DNA of 45,358 nucleotides from Paenibacillus harenae (GCF_030812415.1 NZ_JAUSST010000014.1:1-45358), one strand, 5' to 3'. Positions 1 through 8,623 are shown, counted from the stretch's first letter. The notes: generated by a model from the letters alone, not told the origin. Numbers and translations are program-made.

Positions 1-1
1 T

Positions 2-165
2 TCTCCCGTACAGTTTGTACCTCTTGACACTGTAGATCCACCTGGCAACGTTTCTCCTGCTCCTTCTCTAATCCTTCATATCGGTGAAGCCAGTATCGAC
101 TTCATTCCGGCTTTGACCCCATGCTTTTGCGCGAAGTGATTCACGCGCTTACTTCACCATGCTGA
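2..165 (+). pseudogene. tnpA: IS66 TnpA (OrfA) C-terminal fragment, frameshifted
   Basis: The first frame reads a proline-rich linker followed by IGEASIDFIPAL. The family sequence then continues in another frame as FDPMLLREVIHALTSPC and stops at 163-165. One base is missing near position 111 (CCGGCTTTGAC where CCGGGCTTTGAC would keep frame). TnpA of IS66 is a small HTH protein needed together with TnpB and TnpC. The stop overlaps the tnpB ATG (ATGCTGA), the usual coupling in this family. The 5' part lies outside the window. Confidence 0.8.
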
Positions 166-511
166 CCTTTCCAAGCAATCAGCGTGTGTTCTTGCTTGTG
201 GTTCCACCGATCTGCGCAAGTCGATCGACGGACTTGCTGCCATCGTTCAGGAAAGCTTTGGTCTGAATCCGTTCTCCTCCGGCTTATTCGTATTCTGTAA
301 CCGGGCATGCAACAAGCTCAAAATTCTATATTGGGATCACAATGGGTTCTGGCTTTACTATCGCCGCCTAGAACGTGGCAGATTTCAATGGCCTACAGGC
401 AAGGAAGAAGTAGTAGCCATTTCCAGCAGGGAGCTTCGCTGGCTGCTGGATGGTCTTTCACTTAGCCAGCGGCAAGCCCATCCCAAGGTTCATGCTGTTA
501 CCGTCATTTAG
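159..511 (+). pseudogene. tnpB: IS66 TnpB (Orf2) with a frameshift
   Basis: The start ATG at 159 opens MLTFPSNQRVFL. The conserved TnpB core CGSTDLRKSIDGLAA continues in a different frame from about 197 and runs to the TAG at 509-511, ending HPKVHAVTVI. One base is missing near 195 (TTGCTTGTGG instead of TTGGCTTGTGG). Apart from the frameshift, the length of about 117 residues and the order of motifs are normal for IS66 Orf2. It sits between tnpA, which it overlaps by seven bases, and tnpC, 70 bases downstream. Confidence 0.85.
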
Positions 512-581
512 ACACATCTTTGTAATCATTTCGTCATAGGCACTTACAGGGATTGGTTTTTTTCAATCTAATGAGTAAAGT

Positions 582-2131
582 ATGGAAAAACATGCAGATA
601 CGCCAACCATCGAATCCCTACAACAACAAATCATCGAACGATCGGCCAAGCTCAAATGGTACGAAGAGCAGTTCCGCTTAGTGCAGAAGAAGCGTTTCGG
701 TGCTTCCAGCGAACAGACGCATCCGGATCAATTAGAACTCCCGTTGTTCAACGAAGCCGAAGTGAATGCAGCACCTGCTGGTGAAGAGCCGCGGTCTGAA
801 CAAATTATCTACGAGCGGCGCAAATCATCCGGCAAGCGAACAGAGGATCTCTCCAAGCTTCCAGTAGAAACAATCACCTATTCACTAGAGAAAGGCGAGC
901 AAGTATGTGCGTGCTGCGGTGGGTTCCTTCACGAGATGAGTACAGAGACGCGCAATGATATTGCCGTTGTACCGCCACAAGTGAAGGTCATCCGTCACGT
1001 GCGAAATGTGTATGCCTGCCGTCATTGTGAACGTGAAGATATTGAAACCCCCATTGTCACAGCTGCGATGCCAAAACCTGTCTATCCGGGAAGCCTCGCA
1101 TCACCGTCGAGCATGGCTTACGTTATGAGCCAGAAATACGTCGACAGCTTGCCGTTATACCGGCAAGAGCAGCATTTCGCGCGTCTTGGATACACGTTAT
1201 CTCGTCAGACGATGGCGAATTGGATGATCTATGGTGCACAGAAATGGCTCATGCCATTGGTCTCCGTGATGAAAGCTTATCTGCTAAGGCAGGATGCGCT
1301 TCATGCAGATGAGACGACGCTGCAGGTGCTGCGTGAGCCTGGGAAGTCTGCTCAATCGTCCTCGTATTTGTGGTTGTATCGCACCCGACGCGGAGTAGCG
1401 CCGGCGGTCATCTACGATTACCAGAAGACACCTGGCGGCGAGCATCCACAAATCTTCTTATCCGGGTTCAAAGGTTACCTGCATGTCGATGGTTATGCGG
1501 ACTATCATAAGGTTCCTGGACTCTTGTGGGATGCTGGACACATGCGCGGCGAAAATACGATGAAGCGTTGAAAGCAGCCCCGTCAGCGACGAGGGGTAAC
1601 AAGGATTCGGTAGCTAGTCAAGGACTGGCTTACTGCAATGCTCTCTTCGCCATTGAGCGCGAGTTTAAGGATGCTTCGCCAGAAGAACGATATGCCGAGC
1701 GAAAGAAGCGAAGCCTTCCGATCCAGTAGGCTTATTCGGTATGGCTCAAGCAACAGCGCTCTCAAACACTGCCGAAGAGTCTGGTTGGAAAAGCGATTGC
1801 TTACAGCCTAATTCAGTGGGAGAAATGGACCGCCTTCCTGAATGATGGTCGGCTCGATATCGATAATAATCACAGTGAGCGCTCGATCAAGCCATTCGTA
1901 ATCGGGAGAAAGAACTGGTTATTTGCGAATATGCCTCGCGGCGCGAAGGCCAGTGCGGTGATCTACAGCGTCATCGAGACGGCGAAGGAAAACGGACTTC
2001 TTCCATTTCAATATTTAAAGTACCTGTTCGAGCAGCTTCCGCAGCTTTCGGATTCACAAAATCCAGAGGCGCTCGAGCCTTATTTGCCATGGTCATCTAT
2101 GCTTCCGATTACTTGTCGCGTGATAGGATAG
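582..2131 (+). pseudogene. tnpC: IS66 transposase TnpC, broken by frameshift and amber codon
   Basis: The N-terminus begins MEKHADTPTIESLQQQI and carries the leucine-rich segment, the CxxC zinc-finger-like region (VCACCGGF) and the DDE domain up to HVDGYADYH. The frame is lost near 1540; the family sequence resumes as GCWTHARRKYDEALKA. That second frame is itself cut by a TAG at 1727-1729 and then continues through the C-terminal DDE glutamate region (DIDNNHSERSIKPFVIGRK) to the TAG ending at 2131. About 515 residues would be encoded if repaired, normal for TnpC. With two lesions it is not functional. Confidence 0.9.
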
Positions 2132-2182
2132 GTATCGCAAAACCTTTGGTCTTAGATGGAGATGGAGCTAGCTGTACGTGAT

Positions 2183-2193
2183 GGGACGCTTAC
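2183..2193 (+). repeat. IS66 right terminal inverted repeat
   Basis: GGGACGCTTAC read outward is GTAAGCGTCCC, the known terminal motif of IS66 elements. It lies 52 bases after the tnpC stop, as expected for the right end. Confidence 0.8.
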
Positions 2194-2200
2194 CGTTATT

Positions 2201-2238
2201 TGAATTATCCTGCCCGTTAGCGTAGCGAAGGGCTGCCA
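2201..2238 (+). repeat. Partial copy of a CCCGTTAG repeat
   Basis: TTGAATTATCCTGCCCGTTA followed by GCG and a GGGCTGCC block matches the left arm of the terminator-bearing repeat found at 44582-44690, and less closely the one at 41556-41672. Only the left arm is clear here. It starts eight bases after the IS66 end. The rest of 2239-2461 holds no convincing gene: a 71-codon frame at 2297 lacks a ribosome binding site and reads through a terminator hairpin. Confidence 0.5.
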
Positions 2239-2461
2239 ATCACTTACTGAGTTTGTTTTTTCAGCTCTTAGCGTTGGAGCATGATTAAATACTAACATGG
2301 TCATTATATCGGTCAATTGTTGGACAGTTTTACAGTCAACGCTGCCAAACGTGATTACGTTGTCCTCTATCTATCATCTATTTTCTAAAAATAAGTATGA
2401 TTGTTTAATAGGAAAAAATGAGAATTGCGACTATCTTCTGTTTTTTTGTAATGAGGAACGT

Positions 2462-2500
2462 CAAAAGAGGAGTGCGCGCTTTTGCACAGCTCCTCTTTTG
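2462..2500 (-). terminator. Hairpin downstream of the YheC/D gene
   Basis: Perfect 11-bp arms CAAAAGAGGAG (2462-2472) and CTCCTCTTTTG (2490-2500) with a 17-base loop. It lies 35 bases beyond the stop of the minus-strand YheC/YheD gene. On that strand the 3' arm ends in TTTTG, so it fits a factor-independent terminator. Confidence 0.7.
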
Positions 2501-2534
2501 AAACAGATGTAGCTATGGGAAAGTTCATTTTATA

Positions 2535-3569
2535 TTAATGTTGATATAAATATTGAGCATATTGTAATGGCTGACTATAAACACTTCGATAATTTTTGTG
2601 TAATCCATCATATAGATTTTTTTGGGGCATCCCGTTAATTTCTAATATCCAAACATGCCCATCCTTATCCAATGCAAAATCCACGCTAAGTTCGCCCAAA
2701 TGGTTGCTTGTATTTGCTTCTATTGTTTCTGCAGCCTTCAAAGCGATTTCGTATATAGTTTGGATAATCGCATCAGTCTTATTCGGCGGGTGCAGGCGAT
2801 TAAGTAATTCTTCAGTTAAACAAACCGTTTCACAGATGCTTGTATTAAAGCAACCCTTATAAGCAATCCGACTAACGACATTTGTTACAGCCCATAAGCC
2901 TTTTTTATTTTTTTGTACGAGCGCTCGAATATCGAAATTTTGTTCGTTCAATTTCGACATATCGACACCTATCTGAATGATGTATGGAGTGGATCCGATA
3001 AGATTATGAATCTTCTCTTGCAACTTCAAAGGTTCTCTCTCAATTATTTCTGGAGTAAAATAATGGTGACAAATGTGAATATCCCCAGAATCCTTCATTT
3101 CCACACGGTACACATTATTCCCGTGATGACCGTTGCAAGGTTTAAAATATAAGGTTTTATGAATTTCTAATAGTCGTAAGGAGCTCTCTTTGTCGTACGG
3201 AATGGTTTCTGGTAAATAGCAAACAAGCAATTGGCTTAAATTCCTATAAATTTCGAGTTTGTTTAATTGATTGATATGATTGAAGCATTTATTTCTGCCA
3301 ATCACTAGTTCCAAACGTTTGATCATCGTTTCATTTAAATTGTAACAACGATTATAAATAACTTGAGGGAGTGGAAATCTGCCTATCTCCCATCTTTGCT
3401 TCGAGAGATATAATCCGATTAAGCTCTTTCGTTTCCAGTTGATCGAAGATGGTGTGAAACAAATTAATTTTAAATTAGTGATATTGCATTTGAGATATTT
3501 TTTGAGAACATATTTCCTTTCATAGCTGTTGTTAACCATTATACCTACATATTCGTTTTTTTTGATCAT
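2535..3569 (-). CDS. YheC/YheD-family ATP-grasp protein (spore-coat associated)
   Basis: A protein of about 344 residues with an ATP-grasp fold in its C-terminal two-thirds. Visible signatures are the nucleotide-binding YFKPCNGHHGNNVYRV, DIRALVQKNKKGLW, and the metal/ATP-binding end GELSVDFALDKDGHVWILEINGMPQK. This matches the YheC/YheD family, annotated in Bacillus as endospore coat-associated proteins; their reaction is not established. The start is placed at the fourth codon of the longest frame because AAAGG lies nine bases before that ATG, whereas the first ATG overlaps the ribosome binding site. A terminator follows the gene. It stands alone, with the collagen-like gene divergent upstream. 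Confidence 0.85.
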   Translation of the reverse strand: MIKKNEYVGIMVNNSYERKYVLKKYLKCNITNLKLICFTPSSINWKRKSLIGLYLSKQRWEIGRFPLPQVIYNRCYNLNETMIKRLELVIGRNKCFNHINQLNKLEIYRNLSQLLVCYLPETIPYDKESSLRLLEIHKTLYFKPCNGHHGNNVYRVEMKDSGDIHICHHYFTPEIIEREPLKLQEKIHNLIGSTPYIIQIGVDMSKLNEQNFDIRALVQKNKKGLWAVTNVVSRIAYKGCFNTSICETVCLTEELLNRLHPPNKTDAIIQTIYEIALKAAETIEANTSNHLGELSVDFALDKDGHVWILEINGMPQKNLYDGLHKNYRSVYSQPLQYAQYLYQH

Positions 3570-3787
3570 TATTATCATCCTTTATCATGCAAAGTGAGTC
3601 ATATATATCGTATGTCAATTAGATGAAAATGCATGGACGACAATACAATCAAATGAAAAGTATTGTGCTCATAGATAAATTCACTTTATCTGTTGGTCTG
3701 GAATCTCGTGATTGAGTCCAAATAGTTGTAATGATACATTTCGCCCTACCTAATTGCGATCATACTGAATAGCTTATTCGTATATCA

Positions 3788-3796
3788 AAAAAAGGA
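3788..3796 (+). promoter_or_regulatory. Ribosome binding site of the collagen-like gene
   Basis: AAAAAAAGGAGTG lies about 12 bases before the ATG at 3810. The spacing is long for a Shine-Dalgarno sequence but no nearer in-frame start exists. Confidence 0.6.
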
Positions 3797-3809
3797 GTGT
3801 TATCGAATT

Positions 3810-4415
3810 ATGGGTAGATTTATAGGCCCTCCAGGCCCGCCTGGACCTCAAGGACCACAAGGGCCTTCAGGAGTTCCAGGACCACAAGGGCCTTCAGGAC
3901 CACCAGGAGTTCCAGGACCACCAGGACCAGAATTTAGTGTTTGTGATTGTTGTGTTACTCCAATGCAGAATATTTTAGAACAATTAATTGGTGTGACCGT
4001 TATTCTTTCTACTGTTGCAGACGTACCTAATGTGCCACCTTTATTATTTTTAGTCACCATCAATGAAGTGAATGATTTTTTGGTTACGGTAACAGACGAA
4101 GCGACTAACACAACCTCTATAGTAAGCATTGCAGATGTGATTGGAGTCCTTTTTTTACCTGGTCCTGAAATCGAATTGGATACTCCTATGAATTTCCCAG
4201 GCGAATGTGATTGTCGTGAAAGACCACTTAGAGAGTTATTTGATACACTTATTAATACAACAGTTAATTTTCGGAGCAGTAATGGCTCAATGGCGGAAAA
4301 TTTTAACGTAGAAAGAACGGGACTTGGAATTGTTTTTGGACAATTGGATATTGGAGGAGGTACAGTAGTAAATGCAGCTATTTCATTATGCCAAATTACA
4401 CAGGTGAATCCATAA
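3810..4415 (+). CDS. Collagen-like GXY-repeat protein, exosporium/surface type
   Basis: A 201-residue protein. Residues 6-40 are uninterrupted G-P-P/G-P-Q/G-V-P triplets, a short collagen-like stretch able to form a triple helix. The rest is a globular domain rich in valine, threonine and asparagine, with two CDC motifs (VCDCCVTP near 45 and GECDCRERP near 130), which could bind metal or form disulfides. No signal peptide is seen, as in several Bacillus exosporium collagen-like proteins that are assembled from the mother cell. The triplet DNA is repetitive (CCAGGACC-type units). Placement beside a YheC/YheD gene fits a spore-surface role, but this is inference. Confidence 0.8.
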   Translation: MGRFIGPPGPPGPQGPQGPSGVPGPQGPSGPPGVPGPPGPEFSVCDCCVTPMQNILEQLIGVTVILSTVADVPNVPPLLFLVTINEVNDFLVTVTDEATNTTSIVSIADVIGVLFLPGPEIELDTPMNFPGECDCRERPLRELFDTLINTTVNFRSSNGSMAENFNVERTGLGIVFGQLDIGGGTVVNAAISLCQITQVNP

Positions 4416-4570
4416 TAGTCACTAGTACCACTAAAATAAATAGAGCTAAGTTTACTGTATTATGAAGAAGGTTTCCCTCTCTAAGGCTTGTTCAGCCTAG
4501 AGCTTCCTGAGCTTCTCATAGTCTTTTTCCAAGAGTCCTTTCATACCATTTTAGAACGAGTTCTATCAAC

Positions 4571-4626
4571 GTAAGCGTCAAATAACCCTCATCTTGATAA
4601 CAAGGTGTGGGCTATTTGACGCTTAC
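4571..4626. repeat. 56-bp palindrome with IS66-like ends
   Basis: The outer arms are GTAAGCGTCAAATAACCC (4571-4588) and its inverted partner GGGCTATTTGACGCTTAC (4609-4626), 17 of 18 paired. The stem continues inward through ATCTTG/CAAGGT. The outermost nine bases equal the IS66 terminal motif at 2185-2193. No T-tract follows, so it is not a classical terminator. It may be a miniature element or a hairpin in the collagen gene's 3' region. The remainder of 4416-4732 shows only a weak hairpin near 4480-4500 (CTCTAAGGC/GCCTAGAG). Confidence 0.65.
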
Positions 4627-4732
4627 AGAGCTTTAATTTTACAGCGTAGGGAAAATGCTTTACACTTTCCAAGGAGTTTTTAGGAGGATGTAAATTCGAA
4701 CTCTGTCCCGGGTTTCGGCTCCTTTTTATGAG

Positions 4733-5773
4733 TTAGTAAAGTATCTTCACTGCCTCAGGCGTAAAGGGGATCAATTCGGCTGCACGGCCGTCGCGGATCT
4801 TGTTTACCCACGCAGGATCAACCAATAATGCCCGACCAACGGCTACCAGATCAAATTCTTCACGTTCAAGCTTTTCGATTAACCCGTCAATCTTGAAATT
4901 ACCCGCTCCTTTTCCTTCGGCAAAGAGACTCGTAAAATCACTATCCAGGCCAACCGATCCAACCGTAATCGTCGGTCTCCCTGTCAGCTTTTTAATCCAT
5001 CCGGCAAGATTCAGATCAGAGCCTTCAAACTCAGGCTCCCAAAAACGGCGGGTTGAGCAATGGAAAATATCAACGCCCGCATCAGCCAAAGGCGTCAAGA
5101 ACTGTTGCAGTAGAGCTGGCGTTTCAGCCAATTTCGCTGTGTAGTCATTGGGCTTCCATTGCGAGATACGCAGCACGATTGGGAATTCCGGTCCGACGGC
5201 ACGACGACAAGCTTCGATAACTTCCAATGCAAAGCGGGTGCGCGCAAGCATGTCCCCGCCATAGCTGTCAGTCCGCGGGTTGGTTTTCTCCCAGAAGAAT
5301 TGGTCGATCAAATATCCATGTGCACCGTGGAGCTCGATGCCGTCGAAGCCAAGCCGTTTTGCTTCGAATGCTGCCTGTGCGAAGGCTTGAACGATTGAGG
5401 CGATTTCGGATTCCGAATAATCGCCTACATTTCCTCGTGCTCCCATATGCCAAATCTGCGGTATGATCCGTCCGCCTACCTCGTGTACCGCAGACACTAC
5501 GCTTGACCAACCGTTCAATGCAGCTTCACCATAGAAGTGTGGTACGTTGGCTTGATTTGACGAATCGGGATGATTGATCACCGTACCTTCTGTCACGATA
5601 AGTCCAACACCGTTTTCAGCCCTTCGGCGGTAATAGGCAGCAACATCCTGACCTGGTACTCCGTCCGGGGAAAATGTTCGGGTCATCGGTGCCATCACGA
5701 TACGATTAGGCAGGGTCAAATTCCCGAAAGCGAATGGTTTGAATAAGGCTTGAACGGATTGAGTATTATTCAT
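4733..5773 (-). CDS. NADH:flavin oxidoreductase, old yellow enzyme family
   Basis: A 346-residue TIM-barrel flavoenzyme. The N-terminal FMN-binding segment reads LPNRIVMAPMTRTFSPDG, and the active-site block HGAHGYLIDQFFWEKTNPRT is the hallmark of the family. The C-terminal phosphate-binding region follows PTITVGSVG. These enzymes reduce alkenes of unsaturated carbonyls, quinones or nitro compounds with NAD(P)H, in the cytoplasm. The start is the ATG eight bases after GGAGG; an upstream TTG lies inside the ribosome binding site. The gene is preceded by a TetR gene on the same strand and by a palindromic operator, so it is probably induced by an electrophile that releases TetR, comparable in logic to NemR-NemA of E. 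coli. The substrate is not known. Confidence 0.9.
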   Translation of the reverse strand: MNNTQSVQALFKPFAFGNLTLPNRIVMAPMTRTFSPDGVPGQDVAAYYRRRAENGVGLIVTEGTVINHPDSSNQANVPHFYGEAALNGWSSVVSAVHEVGGRIIPQIWHMGARGNVGDYSESEIASIVQAFAQAAFEAKRLGFDGIELHGAHGYLIDQFFWEKTNPRTDSYGGDMLARTRFALEVIEACRRAVGPEFPIVLRISQWKPNDYTAKLAETPALLQQFLTPLADAGVDIFHCSTRRFWEPEFEGSDLNLAGWIKKLTGRPTITVGSVGLDSDFTSLFAEGKGAGNFKIDGLIEKLEREEFDLVAVGRALLVDPAWVNKIRDGRAAELIPFTPEAVKILY

Positions 5774-5850
5774 AATAACCTCCAATTTTTTTTATAATAT
5801 TTAGATACTATTCCGCAACAAATGATCATTTAAAAGTATTACAGCCTTTT

Positions 5851-5870
5851 TTTTGACTATGCAGTCAAAA
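5851..5870. promoter_or_regulatory. TetR operator before the OYE gene
   Basis: TTTTGACTATGCAGTCAAAA is a palindrome with perfect 8-bp arms and a four-base centre. The same TTGACT-N4-AGTCAA core stands in front of the neighbouring tetR. On the minus strand the TTGACT half doubles as a -35 box with TGTAAT about 19 bases downstream, so a bound repressor would block the promoter. Confidence 0.75.
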
Positions 5871-5886
5871 AGTTCGTAAAAAAAGA

Positions 5887-6468
5887 TCAAGGTTCTAGCA
5901 TCGCAAAAGACGTACGTAAGACTGTGTCGATCCGTTCCCGGGTCGCACCTGACTTTTCCAGGATTTTCGCACCGAGAAGAGCGTTGTTTAGATAAGCTGC
6001 AAGCTCTTTGCTGGTATGCCGGGTCGTAATGAACTGCTGCTCCTGACCGTTACGGATTACCTTCTCAAGTATTTGTTCAACCTTGGCGAACATCATCTCT
6101 ATTTCGCGGTTTACTTCGTCGTCGCAGGCTCCGAATTCCAGTGTGGAATTTACCATCAGACATCCTCTACGAATTGTTTCGTTGCCTTGACATAACGTAG
6201 CATCACGTATGGCCTCCAGCTTTTTCAAGGGGGGCATTTCCTGCGATGCCAGTTCTTCCAGCATGGATATACTCTGTTCGCGATACAGCGCCAACGACTT
6301 TAAAAACAAGTCTCGCTTATCTTCAAATACGCAATACAAACTTTGCTTCTTAACCCGCGTCGTACGGGTCAAATCCTCAAAGGAAGTCGACTTAAAGCCT
6401 TTTGTCCAGAACACTTCCATAGACTGGTGCAATGCACGATCGACATCAAATTCTCTTGGTCTGCTCAT
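5887..6468 (-). CDS. TetR/AcrR-family repressor
   Basis: A 193-residue regulator. The N-terminal DNA-binding domain (about residues 5-55) ends in the typical SLYCVFEDKRDLFLKSL helix region. The C-terminal part resembles the TetR_C domain that senses a ligand. It lies upstream of the OYE gene, and identical palindromes precede both genes, so it most likely represses the OYE gene and itself. No Shine-Dalgarno sequence is seen before the ATG. The probable -10 (ATATCT) lies so close that the message may have almost no leader. The effector is unknown; a reactive electrophile is a reasonable guess from the partner enzyme. Confidence 0.9.
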   Translation of the reverse strand: MSRPREFDVDRALHQSMEVFWTKGFKSTSFEDLTRTTRVKKQSLYCVFEDKRDLFLKSLALYREQSISMLEELASQEMPPLKKLEAIRDATLCQGNETIRRGCLMVNSTLEFGACDDEVNREIEMMFAKVEQILEKVIRNGQEQQFITTRHTSKELAAYLNNALLGAKILEKSGATRERIDTVLRTSFAMLEP

Positions 6469-6485
6469 ATAATCAAGATATCAAA

Positions 6486-6507
6486 TTCTTGACTACGAAG
6501 TCAAGAA
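6486..6507. promoter_or_regulatory. TetR operator before tetR itself
   Basis: Arms TTCTTGACT (6486-6494) and AGTCAAGAA (6499-6507) are perfectly complementary around ACGA. The core matches the operator at 5851-5870. On the minus strand TTGACT serves as -35, with ATATCT 17 bases on as -10, just upstream of the tetR ATG. 6508-6725 holds no gene that I can support. Confidence 0.75.
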
Positions 6508-6725
6508 ATCATTCCGATGCCCCTTAATCTCCCCGATACTTATATTCGTTTTAACGATGCAAGTCACAATTGACGGCATTGCAAGAAGAGACAACTCCGT
6601 ATTCGAAGTCGCCCCCTCACAATTGGGAAATATGGTTTCTCATCGTTGCGGCAATCCTATTTCAGAGCTCCTATTTGCAAGTATTTACGCCTTCACCGGC
6701 TTGATGCTGCCCCCGTTCCGAATCG

Positions 6726-7499
6726 TTATTCCACGATCCGATAATTCGGCTTCGCGCGGTTAAAGTCGGGATTCTCTCCGCTGACCATCAGTCCCATTCC
6801 CCAATCGAAATGTACGTTCTCTGTCGGTATATCTGCCGCATCGCGGTATTGGAACAAGACGTTCCTTCGCGTTCGTTCGCTGCGATTGACATCAGAACCG
6901 TGAATCGTCAAGTAGTTGAAGAAAAGCACGTCCCCTGCCTTCGCCGGGCAAGGCATGCCCATCGAAATGGGATATTCCTTGTGGTTCAGGTAATACGCGC
7001 CGACATGAGGACGCGGCCCATCCTTATGCGACCCGGGAATGACGCATAGGCAGCCGTTTTCTATGTCCGAGTCATCCAGATGCACACTTGCGGCCAACAT
7101 GGAATGATCCCGATGCGGAAAGTAAGGATAATCTTGATGCATTGGGAAAGCTGCGCCATTGGCAGGCGGTTTGACCAGCATTTTTGAATGATGAAGCTGC
7201 ACGTTGGGACCGATCAACTCATTTAACACTTCTACCATCTTAGGATGGGTGGCTGCGCGGGTGAAGGCCGCGTCATGGTAGTGCACGTCGTGGAATCCTT
7301 TCAGCACCAACTTCTTCAACTGCTCCGGCTCCAAATAATCGCCTTGCCATGCATGATTGGCGTCCGCGTTCGCCCGCGCCGCCCTTTGAATGATGCGCTC
7401 CACAGACTCCCTCAGCTCCGCTACCTCGCTTTGCGTGAAGACTCCCTTCGCCAAATAATACCCGTGTTCTTTGTAAAAATGCATATTTTCCTTGCTCAT
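6726..7499 (-). CDS. Phytanoyl-CoA dioxygenase (PhyH) family protein
   Basis: A 257-residue Fe(II)/2-oxoglutarate oxygenase of the PhyH superfamily. The metal triad is visible as H121-Q-D123 (in FPMHQDYPYFP) and the distal H200 (in LTIHGSDVN), with an arginine about eleven residues later (RTRRNVLFQY) placed to bind 2-oxoglutarate. The start is the ATG twelve bases after AAGGAG; a longer frame begins twelve codons earlier but lacks a ribosome binding site. It is divergent from an AraC regulator, a common pairing in Paenibacillaceae, so expression is probably under that regulator. The hydroxylated substrate cannot be told from sequence. Confidence 0.85.
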   Translation of the reverse strand: MSKENMHFYKEHGYYLAKGVFTQSEVAELRESVERIIQRAARANADANHAWQGDYLEPEQLKKLVLKGFHDVHYHDAAFTRAATHPKMVEVLNELIGPNVQLHHSKMLVKPPANGAAFPMHQDYPYFPHRDHSMLAASVHLDDSDIENGCLCVIPGSHKDGPRPHVGAYYLNHKEYPISMGMPCPAKAGDVLFFNYLTIHGSDVNRSERTRRNVLFQYRDAADIPTENVHFDWGMGLMVSGENPDFNRAKPNYRIVE

Positions 7500-7626
7500 C
7501 TCGCTTTTCAGCTCCTTCAAATGAATAGGATGCAATCTACCCTCATTATAGATACCATATAGCTATATCGTATTTGCAATCAGAGGACGTTTTTTTGCAT
7601 CAATCAGCCAAAGGAGAATGGAGCGC

Positions 7627-8514
7627 ATGATTCAATGGAACAAAAGCGAGGAAAGGCTGAACCGGCAAGCGGGCTTGCTGCAGGGCGAACGATTAACTTT
7701 TCATGTACATTACTGGGGAGTCGTGCAGCACTTGCAAGCTAATCAGGTGCACAAACATTCCTTCTACGAAATTTGTTACGTTGACGGCGGAAAAGGAGTG
7801 TACGAAGAACGCGGACGTAGCTACCCACTCTATGAGGGTACCTTGTTCTGCTCACGGCCCGGTATTTCCCATCAGATTAGGGATGTGGGCGAGCTGAATT
7901 TGTTCTTCGTGGCGTTCGAACCGGATGAGAAGTTTTCGGATGCCGACGAATTGCTCGCTTATATGGACGTCTTGAACGAAGGAAACATCTGGCACGACGG
8001 CCAAGCGTTATCCCCTGCCGTGCAGATCTGGAAGTCTCTGCTTGTCCCTAGGGACATATCCAGGGCAATACCTGATGCCGTCCTTCCCCAACTGGCAAGC
8101 GGACTCCTTGAATCTTTTCCTGTCATGTTCGGTACCGATCGGAAAACAGCAAGCCAACCGGTGCGTATGGCAGCCACATCGCTCATCCGGCGCGCAAAGC
8201 AATACATACGGGATAATCTCGACGGCAGTCTGACTTTGCCGGAGGTCGCCCGTCAGCTCAATATTTCCGAAAGGCATCTGTCGAGGCTGTTCTCATCCCA
8301 CATCCTTGAATCCTATACGGATGTCGTGAAGAACGAGCGTATTCGCGCCGCGGAACGGCTGCTGCTCCGAACCCGGCTTCCAATCAAGGAAATCGCCGAA
8401 CAGGTCGGTTTTTCTTCCGTCCATTATTTCACCCGAATTTTCTCCAAGGCTAAGGGCACGCCACCTGCAGCTTACAGGGAAGCGAATGCAGAGCGTACCT
8501 TTTCAGGGGACTAG
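7627..8514 (+). CDS. AraC-family transcriptional regulator with cupin sensor
   Basis: A regulator of about 295 residues. The N-terminal half is a cupin-like sugar/ligand-binding domain (KHSFYEICYVDGGKG, then YPLYEGTLFCSRPG with the usual spacing). The C-terminal 100 residues carry two helix-turn-helix units (LTLPEVARQLNISERHLSRL and LPIKEIAEQVGFSSVHYFTR). The ATG at 7627 is ten bases after AAAGGAG; an ATG three codons earlier is too close to that site. It is transcribed away from the PhyH gene, so the shared 130-base intergenic region should contain its binding site. A hairpin follows the gene. Confidence 0.9.
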   Translation: MIQWNKSEERLNRQAGLLQGERLTFHVHYWGVVQHLQANQVHKHSFYEICYVDGGKGVYEERGRSYPLYEGTLFCSRPGISHQIRDVGELNLFFVAFEPDEKFSDADELLAYMDVLNEGNIWHDGQALSPAVQIWKSLLVPRDISRAIPDAVLPQLASGLLESFPVMFGTDRKTASQPVRMAATSLIRRAKQYIRDNLDGSLTLPEVARQLNISERHLSRLFSSHILESYTDVVKNERIRAAERLLLRTRLPIKEIAEQVGFSSVHYFTRIFSKAKGTPPAAYREANAERTFSGD

Positions 8515-8576
8515 TTATCATCAAGCGGTCATCGAAGCCTTCCCATGCCAGTCATCTTCTCCACATCCGTGACAGA

Positions 8577-8623
8577 GAAAGGGCTTACCCTTAAGCATTG
8601 TTCATGCTTTGGGCCAGCCCCTT
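8577..8623 (+). terminator. Imperfect hairpin after the AraC gene
   Basis: AAAGGGCT (8578-8585) pairs with AGCCCCTT (8616-8623), and the stem continues through CTTAAGCAT/ATGCTTTGG. A weak T-rich tail follows. It lies between two convergent genes and could serve both. Confidence 0.5.

Larger units (their letters stand above)
1..2193 (+). mobile_element. Degenerate IS66-family insertion sequence (right part)
   Basis: The three IS66 genes tnpA, tnpB and tnpC follow each other in the usual order, and all are interrupted by single-base deletions or stops. The element runs off the left edge of the window. Its right end is the sequence GGGACGCTTAC at 2183-2193, the reverse of the GTAAGCGTCC-type inverted repeat known for IS66 elements. 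The eight bases after it (CGTTATTT) would be the target duplication, but the left junction is outside the window. The element cannot make its own transposase. Confidence 0.9.

Noticed and set aside
2297..2512. 71-codon plus-strand frame after the IS66 element
   Set aside because: It has no ribosome binding site, unlikely composition, and runs through the terminator hairpin of the convergent gene.
3848..4129. Minus-strand frame rich in glycine and proline
   Set aside because: It is the antisense of the collagen-like repeats; such codons give a mirrored G/P-rich frame.
8008..8277. Antisense frames inside the AraC gene
   Set aside because: No start signals; the plus strand is clearly the AraC coding region.
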